Shown here piece after piece: positions 1-5,505 of a stretch of DNA of 5,505 bases (the stretch's first letter is position 1; the number at the start of each line of letters is the position of its first letter). Where the stretch lies: the NCBI GenBank assembly GCA_050694015.1, contig JBOGWY010000252.1, positions 1 to 5,505 on the forward strand, given 5' to 3'. The translations under genes and the position numbers were made by a program. The notes under the pieces were generated by a model that was not told the origin of the DNA, did not search any database, and was given only the letters and a program-made list of their open reading frames with translations. Source of the DNA: JBOGWY01 sp050694015 (GTDB lineage: Bacteria > Actinomycetota > CADDZG01 > WHSQ01).

Positions 1-62
1 GTGTCGACCGTTCCGACAAGACCGGACAAAGCGACGCGAGGGGCAACGCAACTTCCCGGTGA

Positions 63-302
63 GGAGGATGGAACGATGGCCCCGCCCTCCTCTTCCTCAA
101 GGTTCCCGACGACAAGGTGGTGAAGAACCGCCTCCACATCGATCTGAACGCGACCGATCGCGACCGGGATGCTGAGGTCGAACTCATCATCGAGCTAGGC
201 GCCCGGCGGATAGACATCGGCCAGGGCGAGGTGAGCTGGGTCGTACTTGCGGATCCCGAGGGCAACGAGTTCTGCGTTCTCAATAGCCGGGTCGAGCCGT
301 GA
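63..302 (+). pseudogene. VOC-family (glyoxalase/bleomycin-resistance fold) protein, C-terminal fragment
   Basis: This frame gives about the last 79 residues of a VOC-superfamily protein. Visible hallmarks are WNDGPALLFLKVPDDK, then KNRLHIDL (a beta strand with the usual metal-ligand-type His), an acidic helix with ELGARR, GQGEVSWVVLADPEGNEF and the terminal FCVLNS. The DPEGNEFCVL ending is very typical of actinobacterial members. VOC proteins of this type are about 115-120 residues, so roughly 35 N-terminal residues are missing. An in-frame TGA at 60-62 closes the frame just before recognisable similarity begins, and none of the three upstream plus-strand frames looks like the missing half. 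A GTG at 117 could start a 61-aa product, but it lies inside the fold and has no convincing ribosome binding site. I therefore read this as a truncated or frameshifted remnant; a sequencing error near 60-75 or an unusual short protein are alternatives. The family includes metal-dependent lyases, dioxygenases and drug-binding proteins; the function here is unknown. Confidence 0.6.
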
Positions 303-330
303 GTCGTACGATGCGATAACTACTCGGACG

Positions 331-337
331 AGGGGGG
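331..337 (+). promoter_or_regulatory. Ribosome binding site of the zinc-ribbon gene
   Basis: The purine run AGGGGGG lies six bases before the ATG at 344. It supports that ATG as the start and indicates translation independent of the upstream VOC fragment. Confidence 0.5.
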
Positions 338-343
338 TGCGCG

Positions 344-718
344 ATGGATTCCATCTTCTGTCCCGGCTGCAGCTTCCAGCAGCCTCTCGATCACCGCTAC
401 TGCATCTCGTGCGGGACCGAGCTGCCGTCGCATCTCCTGCAAGCGTCCAAGACCGCGCGGTTCTTCGCCGGGGTAAAGGTCGACGAGCGCGATCCGGAAC
501 AGGGCTTCCTCCGCGTCTCGATCTATCGCTCCGAACAGGAGCTCCATTCGGGAGAGGACTCGATCACCGTCCCGCGCAACCACGTGCGCTTCAGCGTGTG
601 GGTGGGTGACGAGTCGCGCTGTGTGTTGTCCCTGCCGGTGTCCGAGGCGCGCGAACTCCAGACGTTCCTCGACCGCACCCTGATCGGCGTCGACGACAGC
701 CTCTACGCGAACAGCTAA
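344..718 (+). CDS. Small zinc-ribbon protein of unknown function
   Basis: This is a complete 124-aa protein starting at an ATG with a good purine-rich ribosome binding site. The first 24 residues hold two knuckles, C6-P-G-C9 and C20-I-S-C23-G, spaced like a zinc-ribbon that binds one Zn(II). Residues about 38-124 carry alternating hydrophobic and charged stretches that suggest a compact beta-rich domain ending in a helix (around SEARELQTFLDRTL). No catalytic motif, signal peptide or membrane segment is visible, so the protein is probably cytoplasmic. Similar N-terminal zinc-ribbons occur in many bacterial hypothetical proteins, where they serve for structure, nucleic-acid binding or protein contact. 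I do not recognise the C-terminal domain and assign no function. It follows the VOC fragment by 41 bases on the same strand and converges with the ATP-grasp gene. Codon use and motif integrity argue that it is a real gene. Confidence 0.8.
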   Translation: MDSIFCPGCSFQQPLDHRYCISCGTELPSHLLQASKTARFFAGVKVDERDPEQGFLRVSIYRSEQELHSGEDSITVPRNHVRFSVWVGDESRCVLSLPVSEARELQTFLDRTLIGVDDSLYANS

Positions 719-734
719 TCTCTTCTAGTCACGT

Positions 735-757
735 TTTTCCGCGTATTACGCGGAAAA
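735..757. repeat. 23-base near-perfect palindrome in the convergent intergenic gap
   Basis: The left arm TTTTCCGCGTA is followed by one central T and the exact reverse complement TACGCGGAAAA, giving 11-base arms. As RNA it could fold into a 10-bp stem with a 3-base loop on either strand. It sits in the 57-base gap between the ends of the zinc-ribbon gene (718) and the ATP-grasp gene (776), where a shared bidirectional terminator is expected. However, the T-run is on the 5' side and the A-run on the 3' side on both strands, so no U-tract follows the hairpin. It is therefore not a textbook intrinsic terminator. It may be a transcript 3'-end stabiliser, a pause site or a protein-binding palindrome. 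Confidence 0.6.
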
Positions 758-775
758 GTCAGAACAGAAGGAGTC

Positions 776-2017
776 TCAGCGCTGCAGGGCGTGCTGGTCT
801 TTCGCCCAGGCCCCCAGTAAGCCCCGGTAGTGCGCCACGAACCGCTCGTGTTCGTGCCGCGGGAACGCTTCGTGCACGGTTTCGACCAGTAGGGCGTCGA
901 ACTCGGGGCTTTCGATGTAATCGACCATCATCTCGTCGAGATCGGGGAGGTACTTGTCGCAGAACTCGTGGTAGCGCGCGGTGTCGAAGTGCTCGTCCGC
1001 AAGGCGCGCATATGCCTGCAGCTTCTCCTCGTAGGAGAGATCGTCGCGGTCGCCGATCTCGAAATACCGGTTCGTCACTATGTCGTTGCGGGTCGGCCGA
1101 TCGGTGACCGTGCAGAAGATCGACCACTTGGCCAGCGCCTTGATCGCCCACGGGAAGTAGTAGTGGAGGCTGATGATCGAGATGTCGGGGCACGCGTTCG
1201 CGTAGTCGATCGGATAAACCTCTCCGTCCTTGATCAGGGTCTCGCACGAGTTGAACTCCCACAGGAAGAACGCGTTGATGAGCCGCCCGATCGAGACCAC
1301 CTCGGCCCCCGTCTCCGGCGGCAGGAAACCGTGCTCCACCTGGTAGCGGCCGTGGAGTGGTTGCGTGGGGTCGTAGCGCATCACCATCGTCTCCGCCCCG
1401 ATCGACAGAGCGCGGGCGAACACCTCGAAGTTCTCCACCGAGGACTGGAGATGCATCAACCGTTCGCCGGATTCGTCGTAACGGCGTTGTAGCTCCTGTC
1501 GGTCGGCGATGCGCGTGACGCCCACCCACGCGCCCCCGTCGAACGGCTTCATGAACAGCGGGTAACCGATGCGTTGCGCGATCTCGGGGAGGTCGAAGGG
1601 CAGGTTGTACTTCGCCGCCGTGTACGGGAAGCGAGGGTTGTCCGGCGGCTTCTTGTAGGGGATCAGCCACGTCTCGGGAACCTTCAGGCCGAGCCGGATC
1701 ATGGCGCAGTACGCGGCGTGCTTCTCCATCGACTGGAACGTGAACGGGTTGTTCATCAAGTACACGTCGTTCATCAGCGCGACCTTCTTGATCCATTCGC
1801 GCGGGACGTAGTACCAGTGCGAGAGCCGGTCGATCACCAGCGCGTGACGCGGCCTCATCCGGAGGTCGAACGGCTCGATCGTGATCCGTTCGGTGGGGAA
1901 GCGATGGGTCCCGCCCTCGTAGTCGATCTCGGGCACGCGGCGCATCAGCCCCTCGAACGCGCTCGGCCAGTCTTCCTCGGTTCCCAGCAGCAGCCCGATC
2001 AGATGTTCGGTGCTCAT
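776..2017 (-). CDS. ATP-grasp domain protein, probable carboxylate-amine/thiol ligase
   Basis: This 413-aa cytoplasmic protein has an ATP-grasp core. Residues 60-120 form a pre-ATP-grasp region, with NNPFTFQSMEKHAAY (89-103) and VPETWLIP (113-120), the strand that typically leads into the fold. FMKPFDGGAWVGV (155-167) supplies the ATP-binding lysine K157 and the glycine-rich loop. EFNSCETL (254-261) and YPIDYANACPD (268-278) look like the acidic/Asn metal-binding end of the site, with E254, N256, D271 and N274. A helical C-terminal region of about 120 residues follows, longer than in minimal RimK-like enzymes. The family activates a carboxylate as an acyl-phosphate and couples it to an amine or thiol; the substrate is unknown. 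The ATG has a strong GGAGGA site. The gene is last in the minus-strand run, 31 bases after a serine esterase, which suggests joint action on one product. No key residue looks missing. A carboxylase-type or peptide-ligase role cannot be separated from sequence alone. Confidence 0.85.
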   Translation of the reverse strand: MSTEHLIGLLLGTEEDWPSAFEGLMRRVPEIDYEGGTHRFPTERITIEPFDLRMRPRHALVIDRLSHWYYVPREWIKKVALMNDVYLMNNPFTFQSMEKHAAYCAMIRLGLKVPETWLIPYKKPPDNPRFPYTAAKYNLPFDLPEIAQRIGYPLFMKPFDGGAWVGVTRIADRQELQRRYDESGERLMHLQSSVENFEVFARALSIGAETMVMRYDPTQPLHGRYQVEHGFLPPETGAEVVSIGRLINAFFLWEFNSCETLIKDGEVYPIDYANACPDISIISLHYYFPWAIKALAKWSIFCTVTDRPTRNDIVTNRYFEIGDRDDLSYEEKLQAYARLADEHFDTARYHEFCDKYLPDLDEMMVDYIESPEFDALLVETVHEAFPRHEHERFVAHYRGLLGAWAKDQHALQR

Positions 2018-2020
2018 CGT

Positions 2021-2026
2021 TCCTCC
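2021..2026 (-). promoter_or_regulatory. Ribosome binding site of the ATP-grasp gene
   Basis: On the minus strand GGAGGA lies three bases before the ATG at 2017 (the GGAGG core lies four bases before). It is the strongest Shine-Dalgarno match in the operon and fixes this start. Because this gene is not overlapped by its neighbour, it appears to have its own efficient translation initiation. Confidence 0.65.
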
Positions 2027-2048
2027 GTGTTGGACAACAAGATAGCCG

Positions 2049-2789
2049 TTAGCAGAACCGGGGTAGGTGGTGACCGATCTGGTTGCGCCACGACCCCCAG
2101 TCGTGCGGCACGTCGTGGCCCCAGAGGTCGACCTCGTGCCGTATCCCTTTCTCCGCGAGCAGGGCGCCGAAGGTCTTCGTGCTCTCGAGTGCGCCCGTCG
2201 TGTCCTCCCATTGCCCTTGGCCGCACACCAGCAGCAGGCTCACGCGGCTCCGCAACCAGTCGAGGTGGTCGCCGCCCATGTGGACCATGTAGTCCATCGG
2301 GTTGTTGAAGTAGAACGCGTCCCCGCGGTCGCCCCAACCGACATTCGAGACGTCGTAGACGCCGCTCTGGCAGATCGCTACCGGGAACATATCGGCGCGC
2401 TTCAGCGCGAAGTTCGCTGCGTGGTACGCACCGAAGCTACAGCCCGTCGTCATGATCTCGGTGGGACCGCCGCAGTCATCGAAGATGAACGGCACGACCT
2501 GGTTGACGATCCAGTTCTCGTACGCACCGTGACGTTGGGCGCGGTATTCGAGGGCGATGCTGTCGTCGTTCCAACTGCCCTTGTCGAAGCTGTCGACACA
2601 GTAGACCTTCACGCGTCCGGCTTCGATCAGCCACGAGATCACTCCGATCATCCCGTTGTTCTGGTAGTCCCACGCCCGGCCCTGCTCCGACGGGAACACG
2701 AGGAGCGGCCGCCCCCAGTGGCCGTACGCGATGACGTCGCCGGCCCCGCCGATCGCTGGTGAGTACAGAGAGATGTGGTCGCGTCGCAT
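2049..2789 (-). CDS. Single-domain alpha/beta-hydrolase esterase (esterase D / enterochelin-esterase type)
   Basis: This 246-aa serine hydrolase of the PF00756-like esterase group begins directly with the catalytic domain: LYSPAIGG, then YGHWGRPLLVFPSEQGRAW (22-40). The nucleophile is S118 in the elbow G116-C-S-F-G120. The likely acid is E195 or D196 after CGQGQ, and the likely base is H229 in the HDW motif near the end (GHDVPHDWGSWRNQI). There is no signal peptide, so it is probably cytoplasmic. The family hydrolyses or transfers acyl esters; the substrate is unknown. I chose the ATG at 2789 because its A is shared with the stop of the upstream esterase (TGATG), a translational-coupling junction, and because homologous proteins usually begin close to the RDHxxLYSP-type segment. 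An ATG at 2801 (four residues more, 13-base overlap) is possible, but its AAGG is only one base away. The open frame extends further upstream only inside the neighbouring gene. Confidence 0.85.
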   Translation of the reverse strand: MRRDHISLYSPAIGGAGDVIAYGHWGRPLLVFPSEQGRAWDYQNNGMIGVISWLIEAGRVKVYCVDSFDKGSWNDDSIALEYRAQRHGAYENWIVNQVVPFIFDDCGGPTEIMTTGCSFGAYHAANFALKRADMFPVAICQSGVYDVSNVGWGDRGDAFYFNNPMDYMVHMGGDHLDWLRSRVSLLLVCGQGQWEDTTGALESTKTFGALLAEKGIRHEVDLWGHDVPHDWGSWRNQIGHHLPRFC

Positions 2790-2791
2790 CA
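2787..2791 (-). promoter_or_regulatory. TGATG stop/start overlap coupling the two esterase genes
   Basis: The stop of the 360-aa esterase and the preferred start of the 246-aa esterase share one base in TGATG on the minus strand. There is only a weak GGA-type site seven bases before the ATG. Reinitiation by ribosomes finishing the first gene is therefore the likely mode of translation, keeping the two esterases in step. Confidence 0.5.
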
Positions 2792-3871
2792 GGTCGTCCA
2801 TGCCTTGGCCAACAGGTCCGACAGATGCGGATCGAGCGAGTCGCGCCACCCGATCCAGTTGTGGGCGTCGCGGTTCTCGAACAGGTGGACGTCGTACCCC
2901 TGACGCCGAAGAGCGGCAGCAGTAGCGCGATTGTTCGCGAGGTTCTCCTCGGCGAGGCCGCAGGTCATCGCCACCGGGATCGGATGCGCCCACTCGTGTG
3001 CCGTCAGCACGCGGCCCATGAAGCGCGAGATGCGTCCGAACCGCACGAAGTCCGCCTCCTGTTTGTCGAAGCGTTGCCGGAAATAGCTACCCGATTGCAG
3101 GAAGAGCGCACCGAATGTTGCCGGGTTGACGCGATGGATGTACAGCATCGTCAGTCCGCCGAGGCTCGCACCCATCCCGACGCGCATCGAGCGGCCATGG
3201 GGTGCGGGAGCCACGCGCTCGATCGCCGGCAGGATCTCGTAGGAGAACGCGCGCGCGTAGGCGGCCGACGCCGAGTAGATCTGATCGCGATCGACAGGTG
3301 CGACCAGCGCGACCCGCATCGGGGGCAGGGCGGTCTCGACCTTGTGGTTCAGGAACCTGAGCAGGTCGGAAAGTTCGTTGTACTCCGGACCGTCGTTCGC
3401 GATCAGCAATGGGAGCGGCTCGTCGGGCGCGTGCCCCGGCGCGGTCCAGAGCTGCACGCGGATCTGTGCCCTCAGCGTGCGCGATGTGACGGGCATCTCT
3501 GCGATCGAGCTCGGATCGACATCGGGAGCATCGACCCACGCGGGCGGCCGGTAGCCGGGGAACTCGATAACGGACTTGGCGCCGAAGGGTCCGGGTGCCG
3601 TCAGCGGGTTGGCGGGATCGTTGATCGCTTCCTCGCCCCCGTCGTCGTGCAGCAAGTAGAACTTGTACTCCATGCGATCGGCGTCCGGCCTTGCGATCCG
3701 CAGTTCCCAAACCCGGTTCTCGTTCCGCTGGAAGTGCGGGCCGACGCGCGGCCGCTGCAACTCCTGGATCAGCTGCACCTCGAGGAGCGCGAGGTCCTTG
3801 TCGGGAAGGTAGAAGGTGACCGAATCTTCCTCTACCCGCGGCGCGGAGGATTCGGTTGCCGTCGAGGACAC
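2789..3871 (-). CDS. Enterochelin-esterase-like hydrolase with N-terminal E-set/CBM48-like domain
   Basis: This is a 360-aa protein in two parts. Residues about 15-105 resemble the E-set/CBM48-like domain that precedes the hydrolase in enterochelin-esterase (Fes-type) proteins: VTFYLPD, WELRIARP, MEYKFYLL, then DPANPLTAPGPFGAKSV and EFPGYRPPAWV (103-113). Residues about 130-360 are an alpha/beta-hydrolase. The nucleophile is S236 in G234-A-S-L-G238, the likely acid is E308/E309 (CGLAEEN), and the base is H337 in the HNWIGW segment. No signal peptide is seen. Fes-type enzymes cleave ester bonds of catecholate siderophores, but many relatives act elsewhere, and no siderophore genes are visible here. 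The start is uncertain: GTG at 3871, just after the permease stop, fits the gene spacing but lacks a good ribosome binding site. An in-frame ATG at 3937 would add 22 residues and overlap the permease by 61 bases. The next gene starts on this gene's stop codon. Confidence 0.82.
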   Translation of the reverse strand: MSSTATESSAPRVEEDSVTFYLPDKDLALLEVQLIQELQRPRVGPHFQRNENRVWELRIARPDADRMEYKFYLLHDDGGEEAINDPANPLTAPGPFGAKSVIEFPGYRPPAWVDAPDVDPSSIAEMPVTSRTLRAQIRVQLWTAPGHAPDEPLPLLIANDGPEYNELSDLLRFLNHKVETALPPMRVALVAPVDRDQIYSASAAYARAFSYEILPAIERVAPAPHGRSMRVGMGASLGGLTMLYIHRVNPATFGALFLQSGSYFRQRFDKQEADFVRFGRISRFMGRVLTAHEWAHPIPVAMTCGLAEENLANNRATAAALRRQGYDVHLFENRDAHNWIGWRDSLDPHLSDLLAKAWTT

Positions 3872-3876
3872 CGGAG

Positions 3877-4614
3877 TTATCGCTTCGGTTCCCAGCGGAA
3901 GAACTTCAGGCTCGCCAGTAGCGCGAAAACGCCCCATGCAGCCACGGTGCCCAGATCGAACCATTGATATGCCGATTGCCCGGTGATCGGGTTGAAAGCC
4001 GCATCCATCGTGTCGACCGCATGCTTCAGCGGGAGGAAGTCGGCGATCGCTTGGAGCCATGGTGGGACGTTCTCGTACGGGGTGAAGACGTCCGAGATGA
4101 AGGAGGCCGGGATCACGAGAGCGTTGACCACCGCGGGAGCGGCGTCGGCGTTCGGGACGGCCGACGTGATCGCGAGTCCCATCGCGCAGAACGCCGCTCC
4201 GCAGACACCGACCGAGAGAAGGAATGCCGGCAGGGTGCTCGTCGGCAGCTCGACGTCGTAGAAGAGGGCTCCGAACGCGGCGATGATCGCTACGAGCAGA
4301 TACGCCATGAGGATCGAGTGGATGATGCGGCCGACCATGTATGCCGCGGGCGGCAGCGGTGTCCCTCGCATCCGCTTGAGTACGCCTTCATCCCGCGCGA
4401 ACGTGAGCGACATAGCGATATTCGTGTAGCACGCGCTAACGATCGAGAACGCGGCGATGCCCGGCACGAAGAACTGCGCCTGGCCGAACAACGCGTTGAA
4501 GATGACCAGGAACATCAATGGAAAGACGAACGTGAAGAAGGCTGCAGCCGGGTTGCGCCAGAACGCCTTGTTCTGGAAGCGCACCTGCCTCAGCGTGAGC
4601 GGGAGTGTGCTCAT
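3877..4614 (-). CDS. ABC-2 type transporter permease
   Basis: This 245-aa integral membrane protein has about six hydrophobic segments, near residues 23-43, 48-70, 96-118, 126-150, 158-178 and 219-238. This is the usual count for the ABC-2 (DrrB-like) permease family. Between the second and third lies ARDEGVLKRMRGTPLPPAAYMVGR (73-96), the charged segment ending in TPLP that is characteristic of this family and thought to contact the ATPase. The ATG at 4614 overlaps the ATPase stop as ATGA and has a GAGGA site nine bases upstream, inside the ATPase gene. The long open frame extending further upstream is therefore not used. With the ATPase it should form a homodimeric-permease exporter in the cytoplasmic membrane. 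Relatives export antibiotics, lipids or polysaccharides, or serve self-resistance; the cargo here is unknown. Confidence 0.9.
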   Translation of the reverse strand: MSTLPLTLRQVRFQNKAFWRNPAAAFFTFVFPLMFLVIFNALFGQAQFFVPGIAAFSIVSACYTNIAMSLTFARDEGVLKRMRGTPLPPAAYMVGRIIHSILMAYLLVAIIAAFGALFYDVELPTSTLPAFLLSVGVCGAAFCAMGLAITSAVPNADAAPAVVNALVIPASFISDVFTPYENVPPWLQAIADFLPLKHAVDTMDAAFNPITGQSAYQWFDLGTVAAWGVFALLASLKFFRWEPKR

Positions 4615-5505
4615 TCGGGGGCTTCCTCGTTGCCCCCGGTGAGCGCGAGGTATACGTCCTCCAACGACGCGCCCCGCACCTCGAGCCCGGCGAGATCGAC
4701 ATCGTTGTCGAGTGCCCAACGCGTCAGCTCATGCAGATCCTTGACCGCCTCCGACGTCCGGATGGATACAACCCCGGTGTAAGCGGTGGCGCGCTCGCGC
4801 CATCGAGACGGAAGTTCGATCCCGCCCTCGAGGGTGAATGAGACGGTCCTCGCCGTAGGGTCGTTGCCGGCGAGAGACGCCGGCGTGCCCTCGGCGACGA
4901 TCTTGCCGTCGGCGATTATCGCGACGCGGTCGGCGAGCCGTTGCGCTTCGTCCATGTAGTGCGTGGTCAGGAACACCGTCTTTCCCAGAGCCTTGAGGTT
5001 CTCGATCATCTGCCACGCACCGCGCCTCGCTCCCGGGTCGAAGCCGGTCGTCGGCTCGTCGAGGAACAACAATTCCGGATCGCCGGCGAGGCCGACCGCG
5101 ACGTCGAGACGCCGTTGCTGACCACCCGAGAGCTTGCGCACCCGTTCGTTCCTCTTGTCCTGTAGTCCGACCACCTCGATCACTTCGTCGAGCGGCCGCG
5201 GGTGCGGGTAGTAACCGCGGAACTGCTCGATCACCTCGGCAACGGTGAGGTATCGCTCGACGCCGGTCTCCTGGAGAACGATCCCGATCCGCTCTTTGAG
5301 GGCTCGTTCCTTCTTCGCGGGGTCGTGGCCGAGGACGCCGACGTCGCCTCCGGACCGGCTGCGATGTCCCTCGAGGATCTCGACCGTCGTGGTTTTGCCG
5401 GCGCCGTTGGGGCCGAGCAACGCGAAGCATTCGCCCTCGGCGACCCGTAGATCGACGCCGCGTACGGCCTCCACGCTGCCGTAGTTCTTCCGGAGGTCTT
5501 TCACC
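4611..5505 (-). CDS. ABC transporter ATP-binding protein (DrrA-like), 5' end truncated by window
   Basis: This is an ABC ATPase with all motifs present in about 298 visible residues. Counting from the V/M at 5504, they are Walker A GPNGAGKTT (31-39), Q-loop Q78, signature LSGGQ (125-129), Walker B LLFLDEP (145-151), the D-loop region TTGFDPG and switch H182 in TTHYMDEA. The C-terminal ~80 residues (from about RTVSFTLEGG) form the small alpha/beta domain found in DrrA-type exporters, ending in ASLEDVYLALTG. The frame is open at the window edge. The GTG at 5504 aligns with an internal position of the usual N-terminal strand (xxVxxLRKxYG), so the true start is probably a few residues to roughly ten codons beyond 5505. 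It powers the permease encoded next, with which it overlaps by four bases (ATGA). The family exports hydrophobic compounds, antibiotics or lipids; no substrate can be assigned. Confidence 0.93.
   Translation of the reverse strand, partial: VKDLRKNYGSVEAVRGVDLRVAEGECFALLGPNGAGKTTTVEILEGHRSRSGGDVGVLGHDPAKKERALKERIGIVLQETGVERYLTVAEVIEQFRGYYPHPRPLDEVIEVVGLQDKRNERVRKLSGGQQRRLDVAVGLAGDPELLFLDEPTTGFDPGARRGAWQMIENLKALGKTVFLTTHYMDEAQRLADRVAIIADGKIVAEGTPASLAGNDPTARTVSFTLEGGIELPSRWRERATAYTGVVSIRTSEAVKDLHELTRWALDNDVDLAGLEVRGASLEDVYLALTGGNEEAPE
4624..4628 (-). promoter_or_regulatory. Ribosome binding site of the ABC permease gene
   Basis: GAGGA on the minus strand, nine bases before the ATG at 4614 and inside the 3' end of the ATPase gene, supports that start over upstream in-frame starts. 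The neighbouring ATGA overlap adds coupling. Confidence 0.55.

Larger units (their letters stand above)
776..5505 (-). other. Predicted five-gene operon: ABC exporter, two esterases, ATP-grasp enzyme
   Basis: All five genes run on the minus strand, with junctions of -4 (ATGA), about +5, -1 (TGATG) and +31 bases. No gap is large enough for a clear internal promoter or terminator. The first gene is cut by the window edge, so the promoter, and possibly further genes, lie outside. The operon probably ends at or near the palindrome at 735-757. Co-transcription is inferred from spacing only. Confidence 0.75.

Noticed and set aside
76..123. ATG at 76 preceded by GAGGAGG with good spacing
   Set aside because: It opens only a 15-codon frame that is out of phase with the VOC sequence. 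It may be chance, though it could be a remnant of an indel near the VOC break.
759..1796. Minus-strand open frame of 345 codons overlapping the ATP-grasp gene in another frame
   Set aside because: The translation is Arg/Pro/Gly-rich with no domain, whereas the other frame gives clear ATP-grasp motifs.
2801..2993. Longer N-terminus for the 246-aa esterase, from the upstream extension of its frame
   Set aside because: The extension is Arg/Pro-rich and lies entirely inside the upstream esterase gene, and the TGATG junction gives a better start.
2759..3967. Long plus-strand open frame (402 codons) antisense to the E-set esterase
   Set aside because: It mirrors the real esterase on the minus strand, its translation is Arg/Val/His-rich with no recognisable motifs, and such shadows are common in high-GC DNA.
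3964..4782. Plus-strand open frame (272 codons) antisense to the ABC genes
   Set aside because: The minus strand encodes a complete ABC permease and an ATPase with all catalytic motifs. The antisense product is highly charged and low in complexity.
4866..4884. Perfect 7-bp inverted repeat GCCGGCG/CGCCGGC inside the ABC ATPase
   Set aside because: It lies within well-conserved coding sequence and is easily explained by GC-rich codons; nothing suggests a terminator or regulatory site.

Overview
The window reads as ordinary chromosomal DNA from a high-GC bacterium, with strong G/C third-position bias and long antisense shadow frames. The style of the proteins, especially the VOC-family C-terminus, the DrrA/DrrB-like ABC pair and the esterases, suggests an actinobacterium or an uncultured relative. 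That taxonomic guess is inference; there is no rRNA or marker gene. No RNA genes, CRISPR arrays, insertion sequences or att sites were seen.

Left part, plus strand (1-718): a C-terminal fragment of a VOC (glyoxalase/bleomycin-resistance fold) protein, whose reading frame is blocked by a TGA at 60-62. After 41 bases comes a complete 124-aa zinc-ribbon protein of unknown function with a purine-rich ribosome binding site. It converges on the next block across a 57-base gap that holds a near-perfect 23-base palindrome.

Right part, minus strand (776-5505): five tightly packed co-directional genes that look like one operon. In transcription order they are an ABC transporter ATPase (5' end cut by the window edge), an ABC-2 permease (ATGA overlap), a 360-aa esterase of the enterochelin-esterase type with an N-terminal E-set-like domain (about 5 bases downstream), a 246-aa single-domain esterase (TGATG overlap), and a 413-aa ATP-grasp ligase-like protein (31 bases downstream, strong GGAGGA site).

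Working interpretation (inference): the ATP-grasp enzyme would join a carboxylate to an amine or similar nucleophile. The two serine esterases would trim, transfer or release an ester- or amide-linked product, and the ABC-2 exporter would move a compound across the membrane. The substrate cannot be read from sequence. This ATP-grasp/double-esterase/exporter operon is the main candidate for an undescribed system here.
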